Positions 35,815 to 47,617 of a DNA stretch of 64,000 nucleotides are shown here, piece by piece. The first letter of the stretch is position 1; every line of letters starts with the position of its first letter. The position numbers were made by a program, and so were the translations under genes. The DNA comes from Papaver somniferum (lineage: Eukaryota > Streptophyta > Magnoliopsida > Ranunculales > Papaveraceae), in contig NC_039364.1 of assembly GCF_003573695.1 (NCBI RefSeq), forward strand, positions 63,570,256-63,634,255. Reading direction: 5' to 3'. A model generated the notes under the pieces. The model was not told where the DNA came from, made no database searches, and saw nothing but the letters and a program-made list of their open reading frames with translations.

Positions 35815-37257
35815 TCATGTTTTCTTCTCTAGTGGTCTAAATCTATCTTTGGAAACTAATTTCTTTGATGAAGATAAGATCTTACATACCTCGGTTGTTT
35901 TTTCCGCTAATTTAATCTTGGTAGCTAGACGATCTGCTCTTCGTTTAAGCTTGTTGACATATCTCATCTTGTGTTTGTACTTGAAACACTTTGAAAGTTC
36001 ATGACCCTTGAGAGAACAATAGGAGCATGTCAACGCATAAGATGATTCAGGCACCTATGAAGTGCAAGATGCTAGGCACAAAGTAGATCCTGAAACATTA
36101 AACATACAGTTTCCAAAAGAATGGTCAATTGATTCTTCCATCTTGATTGGGTTCTCTTCTAAAAGATTATCAAGATTGATGTATGTATTGCTACAATTAT
36201 CAAAATCAATATTTTCACATAGAAGAGCAACACTTGATTTTTTGTCTTCATCAGAATCATAATTGTCATACGTCTCATCAAGTGTCGTAGCAAGACCTTT
36301 GTTCCCAGTGTATTTTCTACGATTTGGGAATTCGTTTGCAAAATGACCAAAACCATTATACTTAAAGCACTGAGGCACATCCTCGTCATCAGTTTCATCA
36401 GCGTCCCTGTTTTTAGGAGGAATACGATTATGAGGTTTGACTGATGCCTTTGGCTTATCTCTGGAGAACCGTTTACTTCTCTTCAACAGAAGATCCCTAA
36501 ACTGTCTTGTGATCATCGAGACCGATTTGTCAAGATCTTCATCTGATGAATCCGTCTCAGAGTGATCATCTTCAGAGATATACACATTTTTATCAAGTAA
36601 TTTTGTGTCTTTTAATGCTTTGAACGCCACATCCTTGGATTTGGACGAGTGTTCATGATCAAAGATATTTAGCTTCCCAACCAAGGTATTTCTGGAGAGG
36701 TATCAAGGTTATTTCCCTCAACGATGGCATGCTTCTTAGAATCGTATCTAGATAGCAGCGATCTGAGAATTTTCATCACAATAGGAATAGTCTTACCCAA
36801 TGCAAAAGATGCATTAACAATTTCAAACGCTTTGTGATTAAACTCATCAAATGAATCTTCATCTGCCATAAGAAGGTTTTCCCAATCGGAATTTAGGTTT
36901 TGAAGCCTGACTGCCTTTTCACTGGTATTGCCTTCGAATACGGTTTCTAAGATATCCCACACATCTTTAGACCTAGTGCAATTTCACATGTTGCTGAAGA
37001 TTTGGGGTAATGGCATGTATGATAACATTCAGACCGTCGAAGTTTTGCTTTGCAACAAGTATCTCAGCAGCACCGTATTCGCCAATATTCTTTGGAACAG
37101 TAGCGTTGCCTATTGCCAGAACAGGAACATCATAACCATTAAATACATATACCCATGATTGAAAATCACGTGCTTGAAGAAAATATCGCATAGCAATTTT
37201 CCACCATAAGTAGTTTGAGCCGTCGAAGACTGGTGATACGTTAGCACCTCTGTCCAT
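35815..37257 (-). pseudogene. R1 gag (UBN2-type Copia gag with zinc knuckles), decayed
   Basis: The start MDRGANVSPVFDGSNYLWWK at 37257 gives the typical Copia gag N-terminus (F.G.NY..WK..M...L). After a frameshift near 36970 it reads DVWDILETVFEG, then LMADEDSFDEFNHKAFEIVN. After another shift near 36685 it reads LVGKLNIFDHEHSSKSKDVA, then an acidic hinge. One knuckle is lost (CFKYNGFGHFANEF: two Cys are Tyr and Phe), and a second is intact (CSYCSLKGHELSKC, CX2CX4HX4C) after a TAG at 36055. No protease, integrase or RT follows; the frame ends at 35815 and gives way to ORF2 and non-coding sequence. Gag would package element RNA in cytoplasmic particles. This copy is inactive. Confidence 0.85.
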
Positions 37258-37309
37258 AGAGTCAGATCGCTACAAACACAGACTTTTGAGGTCTTGAACG
37301 TGTTTGCCT

Positions 37310-37321
37310 ACTCTGATACCA
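37310..37321 (-). other. Primer binding site of R1
   Basis: ACTCTGATACCA is the inverse complement of the initiator tRNA-Met primer site with one mismatch (GCTCTGATACCA expected). It lies two bases before the LTR start at 37324. Confidence 0.85.
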
Positions 37322-37323
37322 AT

Positions 37324-39735
37324 TGAAAAAGCGGGGGTCTAGTAACCTCCCCCAGTATTTCGATTAGCAATCTGTATGGACTAACTCCAATATACTTTAT
37401 AGAGAATGAACTAGACAGTCAGACTCAATCTAGATAAAAGTATATCAAAAGAGTTAATATCTCAATATCTCGATTTGATCTTTACTCAAGCAAATGGAAA
37501 TCTGCGAGTCTTTATCAAATACTAGAGAGATAAAATTGGATGGTACCAAAGACCAATATCCAAGTGTCAATCAATTTAAATCAACAACCAAAGGTTGGAT
37601 ATTCTAATTGATTGATCTTAACGCACACCCTGTGATATTTCAATTATATAACAAAATATAATGCGAAATAGAAATAACACAGATACCAGAAATTTTGTTA
37701 ACGAGGAAACCGCAAATGCAGAAAAACCCCGGGACCTAGTCCAGATTGAACGCCACACTGTATTAAGCCGCTACATACACTATCCTACTACAAACTAACT
37801 TCGGTCTGGATTGTAGTTGAACCCTAATCAATCTCACACTGATTCAAGGTACAGTTGCGCTCCTTACGTCTCTGATCCCAGCAGGATGCTACGCACTTGA
37901 TTCCCTTAGATGATCTCACCCACAACCAAGAGTTGCTACGACCCAAAGTCGAAGACTTTAATAAACAAATCTGTTGCGCACAGAAAATTCTGCGATAATA
38001 GATAAATCTGTCACCCACAGAAAAACCTAATATTTTTCTTCCGTCTTTTGATAAAATCAAGGTAAACAGGAACCAATCGATAACCCAGACTTATGTTCCC
38101 GAAGAACAACCTAGAATTATCAATCACCTCACAATAATCTAAATCGTACGGCAGTGAAACTAGATATTGCGGAATCAGAAACGATGAGATGAAGATGTTT
38201 GTGATTTTTTTTATCTTGCCCTATCAGAGATATAATCTCAAGTCAATTATTCAATTGAACTCGTACGATATAAAATGGCAAGATCAAATCGCTCAACTAC
38301 AAGAGAAGTAGTTTCCTCTGGCTTCACAATCCCAATAAAGTCTTTCAGTCGTTAACCTACAGGGTCTCGAGAAGAAACCTAAGGTTAAAGGAGAACTGGC
38401 TCTAGAAAAACCAACTAGCATCACACAAGAGGTGTGGGGATTAGTTTTTCCAGTTGCTAGATGTCTCCTTTATATAGTTTTCAAATCAGGGTTTGCAATC
38501 TAAGTTACCTTGGTAACAAAGCATTCAATATTCACCGTTAGATGAAAAACCTGATTTAACCAAGCTAATATCTTTCAACCGTTAGATCAAAAATTAGATT
38601 GTCACACACAAATGAAATGTATCATTTAGGTTTGAGTAACCATACCTAAATGTGTACACTTAGTTGGTTCACAAATTGTTAACCAGTGGTTTTCCATATC
38701 AGCACTTTCATATCAACCGTATTCATATTCTTCACAACTAGTTCAAATGACTTCAAAAGAACTAGTTGAATAGTTGTTCAATTGCTTAGGTCTTTATGAA
38801 TAGACACAATTGAAACAAAATCGGTTTGATTCACTTGAATCAATTCATGAACAATATAGCCACGGTTTGCAAAGATTGCATTCCTTATTGATCTATTGTT
38901 TAAGTTCATGAACTTCCGATTTTAGAAATATAACCAGCTTGGGTACGCGTACGGGTACGTGTACCATAGCTCCCGGATTTGAGTTTAGAAACTCAGCATA
39001 AATTTGCGGTTGAAAACTTCTGTGGGTACGCGTACGGGTATGCGTACCTAAGGTGACTTGTTTAACAGTTTGCAAACTTACAAACTCAGCAGAAATTTTC
39101 GGTTCGAAAACTTCGCTGGTACGCGTACGGGTACGCGTACCCAACCTGTCTCCTTCACCAATACCGTATGCACACACTTGGTTCCCGGCACATGGATTTA
39201 TACACTAATGTGCGAACACACTATATATGTTTATATCCATAGTTGGTTAGGTAATCTCAACTCTACATTTCAATCATTGAAACATTCTATTATAATGTTA
39301 TAACAGTCGTTATTCGCAACTATCGTCATCAAAGCTATTTTCAAGATTGAAACGTCATCATGACTTTCGTCACGGGTTAAGATGAAAAGTGGTTAAAGCT
39401 AAAGATTACCAACACATATTTCGAGAAAAAGATAAGTGAGTAAACTCCGCTCAAAATAGTAAATGTGTATGTATGAAAACTATCATACTTATACGACTTT
39501 GTCTCACGAATAGGAGATGGAGAGGTAGAATTTTGAGTGATAGATAAGTTAAAGTCTCCACATACCTTTTAGTCGGATAAAGTTCCATTGGTTCCTAGAG
39601 CAGTTCTTCGTCTTCGTAAGCTGATCGTCGTGGCGTCAGGAGCTCAACTGAGACTTAGCTATAAGTAGTCTAGAAATCAAGACATATAGTTTTGACAACT
39701 AAACTTGACAAATATGCTTGAGATAGCAACGCATG
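37324..39735 (-). mobile_element. 5' LTR of R1, interrupted near its end by R2
   Basis: It begins TGAAAAAGCGGGGGTC on the plus strand and has a TATA at 38468-38477. It is cut after GATAGCAACGCATG, about 27 bp short of the usual GCTCTAACA end, where the R2 LTR starts. GCATG (39731-39735) is the candidate target duplication. U3 holds three CpG palindrome blocks (38941-39142) against two in the 3' LTR. Confidence 0.88.
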
Positions 39736-42090
39736 TGAAATAACGGGGGTACAACAACCTCACCCAATATTTCGATTAGCAATCTGTATGGACTAACTCC
39801 AATATACTTTCAAGAGAATCAACTAGACTCAATCTTAATAAAGTATATCAAAGAGTTCTAATATCTCTATTTCACAATGTAATCAGCAAATCGAACAGAT
39901 AAAAATTCGTGAGCCTGATTATTATGTGAAATAACTTGAACGGTACCAAAGACCAATGTTCAAGTGTCAATCAATGTAAATCAACAACCAAAGATTGGAT
40001 ATTCTGATTGATTGATCTTAATGCACAACCTGTGATATTTCAATTATATAACAAAATATAATGCAGAAAAGAAATAACAGAGACACAAGAATTTTGTTAA
40101 CGAGGAAACCGCAAATGAAGGAAAACCCCGGGACCTAGTCCAGATTGAACACACATTGTATTAAGCCACTACAGACACTAGCCTACTACAAACTAACTTC
40201 GGTCTGGACTGTAGTTGAACCCCAATCAATCTCACACTGATCCAAGTTACAGTTGCACTCCTTACGTCTTTGATCCCAGCAGGATACTACGCACTTGATT
40301 CCCTTAGCTGATCTCACCCACGACTAAGAGTTGCTACGACCCAAAGTCGAAGACTTTAATAAACAAATCTGTATCACACAAAAATGTCTACGCTAATAGA
40401 TAAACCTGTCTCCCACAAAAATACCGACAAGTTTTTGTTCCATCTTTTGATAAATCAAGGTGAACAGGAACCAATTGATAACCCGGACTTATATTCCTGA
40501 AGAACAACCTAGTATTATCAATCACCTCACAATAATCTTAATCGACGCGGCGAAAGAAGATATTGTGGAATCACAAACGATGAGACGAAGATGTTTGTGA
40601 CTACTTTTCTATCTTGACTATCGAAGATATTAATCTCAAGCCAATCGTTACGATTGTACTCAACACGATAGAATCAGCAAGTTCAGATCACACAACTACA
40701 AGAAAGTAGTATCGGTCTGGCTTCACAATCCTAATGAAGTCTTCAATTCGTTAACCTACAGGGTCTCAAGAAGAAACCTAAGGTTAAAGGAGAATCGACT
40801 CTAGCTAATACAACTAGTATCACACAGGAGGTGTGGGGATTAGGTTTCCCAGTTGCTAGAGTTCTCCTTTATATAGTCTTTCAAATCAGGGTTTGCAATC
40901 GATATTAGCTTGGTAACAAAGCATTCAATATTCAGCGTTAGATGAAAACCTTATTAGATTCAAGCTAATATCTTTCAATCGTTGGATCGAAAACTTATCT
41001 TGTTACACACAAATGAAATGCATGATTTTAGGTTTGTGTAATCGTACCCAAACATGTACATTTTGTGGTTCAACAATAGTTAACCAAATAGCCATATGAG
41101 CACTTTCATATCAACCATATTCTTCTTCATCACAACTAGTTCAAATGACTCAAATGAACTAGTTAGAGAGTTGTTCAATTGTATAAATCTTATAGAAGTA
41201 TACAAGACACAATTGAAGAAAAAACGATTTGATTCACTTGAATCGATTCACGAACTTTATAGCCACGGTTTGCAAATTGCATTCCTTAGTTAATATAAAT
41301 ATAAGTTCACAATTAATCGTCTTTAGATATAACCAACTCAAGTACGCGGACAGACTTAAGTTCCCGGAAGGAGTTCACAAACTCCAACAGATTTTCTCGG
41401 GATGAGAACTTCCTCCAGTACGCGGACTGGGTTCGCGGACTGAGTTCACAACTCTTGTTCCGGTTTTCCTGATCAACAAAGTACACATACTTTGGTTCAA
41501 GGAATAAGGACTTATACATATATGTGTTTCCACACAATGCTTATATCCAACAATGGTTATATAATCTAAACTCTCATTTCAATCATTGAAACATTCTTAG
41601 AGGACGTTATATAGTTTTTATTCACAAACCATTTTTCGTCAAAGCCATTTTCAAAGTGATTGAAACATACATGACTTTCGTCACTAGGTAAATATGAACT
41701 TGGCCAAAGCGAAAGCTTACCAACACGTATTTTGAGAAATAGATAAGCGAGGTAAACTCGGCTCGAAATAGCAAATGTGTATAATCAAAATCTATATAGC
41801 AAAACGATTTTTGTCTCATGATAGGAGATAGAGTAGATAGACTTTTGAGTGATAGATAAGTTCAAGTCTCCACATACCTTTTAGTCGATGAAGTTCCACC
41901 ATTTCCTTGAGTAGTTCTTCGTCTTGTATGATGATTGCCATGGAGTTCTTGAGCTCAACTACACTTTCTATCCTAATCCGAGACTTATCTATAGTAGACT
42001 AGAAATCAAGACTTATAGTTTTGATCACTAACATTGAAAAACATGCTTGAGATAGCAACGCTGCGAGTTCAACCGAGCAGTGCTCTAACA
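39736..42090 (-). mobile_element. 3' LTR of retroelement R2
   Basis: The 2355-bp LTR reads TGAAATAACGGGGGTAC to GCTCTAACA on the plus strand. A polypurine tract complement (ATCTCCCCCTTGTC) follows at 42091. A TATA is at 40867-40876. The U3 motif is the GTACGCGGACTGGGTTCGCG version (41341-41450). Confidence 0.9.
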
Positions 42091-44127
42091 ATCTCCCCCT
42101 TGTCAATTTTAGTGACAAAACTATCAATATATATGGAATACAAAAATAAATAAATAAACTTTTGTAGCTCCAATTCCACATGCCTAATCTTCAACATTAC
42201 TCGAAATCTTCGTCACTCCCAAGTACTCCAATGATCCCAAAGGTTATAAGTTCAGCATCATCGTTGTTGAAAATTTGTAGCTATAACAATGAGAAAACAA
42301 GAATTCTCAATCATTGTTATACAGTGTCATAGTATCATTATACAACATCAAAGTTCAATTGTATCACAACTTTGGCAACAATACTATGGTGATATGTATC
42401 ACTCCCCCTTAGTCAATACTCCATCTCACATGGAAACCACCCCCCCTTACATAATGATCCGAAAATCATATGTATTTGTAGTGTGAACTACATATTAATT
42501 CTCCCCCTTTTTGTCAATAAAATTTGCAAAGGTACGAAAACGAGATCCTAATGAAATTTCCAAAAGAGACATTTCATGACCAAAAGAAAGCACATATCAA
42601 CTTATTTAGATGCAATCATATAACCGAAGCTAAATGCTTTCATCAAGGAGTTTATAAAGATACAAGACAACCCCTATAATATTCCACAGCCGCACTCCCC
42701 ACAAAGATTTAGCAATTAAGCACAAGTTCAATTAAGAACTCTCCCCCATAATATGTCATTCCCGAAAGAACAACAAGAGCGACCTTAATTTCAAAAGAAA
42801 ATAAGGATTTCTTTGGACATAACAAATCACATGCGAATAAGAATTTGAATCCAAAAATACTCAATTACATTAACCACAAGAGAACCCATGATTAATTTAA
42901 TCGGAAACATACAATCAAATTTACCACAAAAGTGATTAATTTAATTGGCCATGCTCGACATATGAGAACTTACAGAGCCTGAAAGTATAAACATAAAAAT
43001 ATGGATCAGGGAAGATCAATACTGCGGAATACACAAGGATTCATTCTATTTTCCATCACTATTCGCACAATGACATACAATAGACATAATCCTTGTAAAC
43101 AAAAGATTTTAACCTATCTTCCATCAATAAATGATATAATAGGCTTAACTTTTGTATTGTCAAAAGTTCATTCATTATTTTATCAATACATGCATATCGA
43201 CATACGAAAGACTTAACTTTTGACAAGGTATGGGACAATCATAGTTCACGGACGCAAACATACATATCCCATAACAAATTGCAATATATAAAACCATAAA
43301 GATTGCAAAAACAATCTTTTCCCTTTGAAGGTAGAATCAATTTTTTTCGCACGGATTTACACCAAGAGTGGTTACAAAAGGCGTATGAAAAGATTTTCTT
43401 AACAAAGAAGAACATACAAAGTCATTAAAGACCATGCATCATAGTTCACATAAGATGATTGTGAACATTCAAGAATCCCATAGCAATGCGTACTACTGCC
43501 TATTCTTGAACTTCCTTCTTTGTGATTCACCAACATCATTCTTGTAAAAGCTATAAATGAGCTTATAATAGAATTACTCCAAGAATCCAAGTGTCCAAGT
43601 CCAACAGAAGTAGAACAAGTGCGACGAAACGGAGCAAATTACTCAACAATAAGATACGGGACAAAGACCAACCTCAACTCATTAAAATTCAAAAATTCTC
43701 ATCCCCATTTTGAATAGAATTCAAAGAGGGAGATAATTCAAAAAGAATGAGCTCATTCTGAGTTCGGACGAAGAAGTTACGGCCAAAACAAATTTACCGA
43801 ATATCGACGTCAAGTATGCATACGGGTTTGCAAACCAATTTTCGTATCCTGGAGCAGTATGCAAACGGGTATGCGTACTTAAACCCCTGGACTTTGATAT
43901 TAATTGATGTTATGCATACCTGGTAGGTGTACCATGAAGTCCAAACATCCCGAACTACTATTTTCAAACCTAGACGTTTAAGAACCTTAAACGCATATCA
44001 AGTTAGGTAGAAATGAACAATAAGCAAGGTACATGGATCATTATAAGTACTCTAAGCAAATAAAAACATATCTTGCTCAGGTTTATAGACATACCTTTTT
44101 AGAAGAATCCAGTCGAATTCTACAACC
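42091..44127 (-). repeat. 3' non-coding region of R2
   Basis: It begins with the polypurine tract complement and has the family's CTCCCCCTTAGTCAATAC, CTCCCCCTTTTTGTCAATAA and CTCCCCCATAATATGTCATT landmarks. From 42890 to 44068 it is the same sequence as the fragment at 18284-19469. CpG motifs GTATGCATACGGG and GGGTATGCGTAC recur at 43816-43880. No gene is supported. Confidence 0.65.
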
Positions 44128-44412
44128 TTACCGAACATAATTTGTGTGCCCCAATTCTCGTGCTTCCCTCACCGTATACATAACAGGGCATTCCTTGGTG
44201 AGGATGCACTTACAACACAATAAAGTTGTGTTGGGGTGAACAATGTCCTGCTCACCACAAGTGACCTTTGGATTATCATGAAATAGATCGCTTTTACAAC
44301 CTTTCACATCCAATTCCATTTTCCCAAAAAACTTGTTAAGTTCCAACATCATGGATACTGCTTTCTCCATAGTCATGGAATTTTCTGGAAGATCATTCCT
44401 TTTCACACTCAA
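44128..44412 (-). CDS. Cys-rich ORF of R2 (unknown)
   Basis: This 94-codon open frame, MSVKRNDLPENSMTMEKAVS... , has a helical first half (MMLELNKFFGKMELDVKGC) and a Cys-rich second half, CGEQDIVHPNTTLLCCKCIL then TKECPVMYTVREARELG. The Cys pattern could bind a metal, but it does not fit the retroviral CX2CX4HX4C knuckle. A broken homologue lies in R1 (35677-35777). It may be the C-terminal part of the gag-module ORF and not a separate gene. Confidence 0.45.
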   Translation of the reverse strand: MSVKRNDLPENSMTMEKAVSMMLELNKFFGKMELDVKGCKSDLFHDNPKVTCGEQDIVHPNTTLLCCKCILTKECPVMYTVREARELGHTNYVR

Positions 44413-44498
44413 AGCATCATTAGCTTTATTTGTTACCCACTTCTAAGCGCATTTAGGAACAATCGAAAACTTCTTCCCATTACTCTCTTCTAGAATTC

Positions 44499-44656
44499 TT
44501 AGAAGAGGATTGGATTGACTATTCTTTTGCAAGTTAGTATTTCTCCAATTGGAGCAGCGGATCTCGTCTTCGTCTTTACGAATTTATCCTTTTGATAACC
44601 ATTACGATTGTGAAAATGATTCTTATGACGTTTATAGGCAAATCTAGGTTTATCAC
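44499..44656 (-). pseudogene. R2 gag C-terminal piece, downstream of the solo LTR
   Basis: The minus strand reads DKPRFAYKRHKNHFHNRNGY then QKDKFVKTKTRSAAP, a basic gag tail. Reading is interrupted at 44657 by the solo LTR and continues at 47038 on its other side. Confidence 0.6.
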
Positions 44657-47037
44657 TGAAAAGCGAGGGTCTAACAACACCACCCAATATTTCGCTTAGC
44701 AATCTGTATGGACTAACTCCGAAATACTTTGCTAGAGAATCAACTAGACAGTCAGACTCAATCTAGATAAAAATATCTCAAGGAGTTAATATCTCTCTCT
44801 TGATTTGATTTTCACTAAAGCTAAAATCAATAGAGAGTGTTTATCAAATACAAGGAATAACTTGGACGGTACCAAAGACCAATGTCCAAGGATCAATCAA
44901 TATCAATCAACAACCAAAGGTTGGATTTCCAATTAATGATCACGAACGCACAAATGTATTATTTCAATTATATAAAATATAATGCGGAAAAGACATAACA
45001 CAGACACCAGAAGTTTTGTTAACGAGGAAACCGCAAATGCAGAAAAACCCGGGACCTAATCCAGATTGAATACACACTGTATTAAGCCGCTACAGACACT
45101 AGCCTACTCCAAGCTAACTTCGGACTGGACTATAGTTGAACCCCAATCAGTCTCCCACCGATCCAAGGTACAGTTGTACTCCTACGCCTCTGATCCCAGC
45201 AGGATACTGCGCACTTGATTCCCTTAGCTGATCTCACCCACAACCAAGAGTTGCTGCAACCCGAAATCGCAGACTTGATAATAAACAAATCTATCTCACA
45301 CAGAAAAGTCTATCAAAGGATAAATCTGTCTCCCACAGATAAACCCTGGGTTTTGTTCCGTCTTAAGATATGAAATCAAGGTGAACAGGAACCAATTGAT
45401 AATTCGGTCTTATATTCCCGAAAAACATCCTAGATTAATCAATCACCTTTCTACAATCCTTCCTGACTACACAGGCGGTTTGTCGAGGAATCACAAACAG
45501 TGAGACGAAGATGTTTGTGACTTCTTTATCTTGCCTATCGGAGAACTCTCACGGTCTCAATCCAATCAATAGATTGTACTCATACGATAGAAGATGAAAG
45601 ATCAGATCACACAACTACGATAAAAGTAGTATCGGTCTGGCTTCACAGTCCAAATGAAGTCTTTAAGTCGTTAACTTGGTTTTAGAGAAGAAAACCAAAG
45701 GTTAAAGGAGAATCGACTCTAGCGAGCGCACTAGTACCACACAGACATGTGGGGATTAGTTTTGAACAATGCTAGATGTCTCCTTTATATAGCCTTCAAA
45801 TCAGAGTTTTGCCTTAGTTACAAAGCAATCCATATTCACCGTTAGATGAAAACCTGATTTAAATTCAAGCTAATATTTCTCAACTGTTAGATCGAAAACT
45901 TATCTTGTCACACACACTTGGGTAGACGTTTACTGGGTTTGTGAAAACCATGCCCAAACGTGTACGTGTATGTTGGTTCAACATAGTAACCCAAAAGGTT
46001 AACCATATGAGCATTTCATATTAACCTTGTTCTTCTTCACCATAACTAGTTCAATTGACTCAAATGAACTAGTTAAAGAGTTGTTCAATTGTTATAAGAT
46101 CTTATGTAACTACACAAGACACAATTGAAACAAAGATGATTCGATTGAATTGGCTCATGAACTTTATAGCCACGGTTTGCATAAAGCATTCCTTAGTAAT
46201 TTAAGTTTCATGTTCAGAGCAAATATTTATATCATAACCTCTTAAGCTCACAAACAAGTTCGCGGACTTAAGACAACCGGTGGAGTTTTCCAAACTCAGC
46301 AGAAAATCTCGGCAAAGAGACTTTCGCCAGTTCGCGGACTTACACGCAAACGAGTTTTTGGAAAATCCCAGCAGAAATTCTCGATACAAGAACTTTCGTC
46401 AGTTCGCGGACTGGGTTCGCGGACTGGGCAAAGCCAATTCCTCCGGTTTCTCTCAATCAACAAAGTTCGAAAACTTCGGATTAAGGAATACATGGTTATG
46501 TAATTTAAACTCTCATTCCAATCATTGAGACATTCTCAGAGGACGTTATATAGCCGTTATTCACAGACCGTTTCGCGTCAGAGAAATTCTCAAAGTAATT
46601 GAAACTTTTCATGACTTTCGTCACTAGGTGAAGATAAACTTGATCAAAGCGAAACGCTTTACCAACACATGATTTCGAGATATAGATAGGCGAGATATAC
46701 TCAGATCGAAATATCAAATGTGTATGATCCAGTCTATATAGCATACGACTTTTGTCTCATAAGAAGTAGGAGATAGAAAAGATAGACTTTTGAGTGATAG
46801 ATAAGTTCAAGTCTCCACATACCTTTTTGTTGATGAAGTTCCACGGTTCCTTAAGTAGATCTTCGTCGTTGTATGATGAATCGCCATGAAGTCCTTGAGC
46901 TCAACTACACTTTTCTATCCTAGTCCGAGACTTAGCTATGTAGGCTAGAAATCAAGACTCATAGTTTTGATCACTAACATTGAAAAACATGCTTGAGATA
47001 GAAACACACGCGAGGTTGACCGAGCTATGCTCTAACA
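44657..47037 (-). mobile_element. Solo LTR (type I) with 5-bp target duplication
   Basis: The 2381-bp LTR runs TGAAAAGCGAGGGTC to GCTCTAACA. The flanks are ATCAC (44652-44656) and ATCAC (47038-47042), a perfect 5-bp target duplication. There is no PBS or PPT on either side. It split the R2 gag. A TATA is at 45783-45792. It is closer to the F1 LTRs (TTCGCTTAGCAAT, GTTCGCGGACT motifs) than to its R1/R3 neighbours. It is the product of LTR-LTR recombination that removed a full element. Confidence 0.95.
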
Positions 47038-47617
47038 ATCACAACACTGATTCCTTTTCCTAAAGGTTGGACAATTACAACCTGTAACGTTAAGGGGATT
47101 AGTCTTAACATATGATCTTGGTTTCACAACTTCTTATGATTCCCAAACAAGAACCTCATGAAGTTTCTCATTCCTTATACGGAAACGACATCTCCTTTCT
47201 ATGTGACCTTTATTTCCGCAATAGTGGCAAGCATAAGGAATGTTCTTACCTCGATTCGTGTGTGCTGACTTTGGAGGTTGATAAACTTTGCTCTTTTGAA
47301 CCTTAATTTCCGGTGAAGGTATTTCACTTTTGCCATCAGTGGAAACCTTTTGTTGAGAAGAATCACTAGTCTTGAAAAATTTTACCTCTTTGCTAATACT
47401 TGGAGCATCTAATCCCTTATAGCCCAATCCTTGTGTATCACGATGATTTTTACTAGCTCCTAGCATAATGGTTAATTTGCTTGAACTAGTATTGAACTTT
47501 TTCAAGTTATCTTCCAACATCTTGATTTTATCAAGAGCAGCAGCTAAATCATCCTCAAGGCATTTTTCACGAGCGAGAAAAGCGCTTTCTCTGTCACCAA
47601 AACTTGCTTGCTGAGAG
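47038..47617 (-). pseudogene. R2 gag central part (coiled coil and zinc knuckle), truncated
   Basis: Read from 47617 down, the frame gives HSQQASFGDRESAFLAREKC, a coiled-coil segment (LAAALDKIKMLEDNLKKFN), SSSKLTIMLGASKNHRDTQG then LGYKG, a basic linker, and an intact knuckle CHYCGNKGHIERRC (CX2CX4HX4C) near 47215. This is the usual second half of Copia gag. The N-terminal UBN2 part is cut off at 47618 by the R3 LTR and is not found elsewhere in the window. No protease (DSG motif) follows the knuckle. Confidence 0.85.

Noticed and set aside
38893..39303. Frames in both strands with repeated GTRTRT or TRTGTRT residues
   Set aside because: Translation of the CpG palindrome array in the LTR; the repeat explains the protein pattern.
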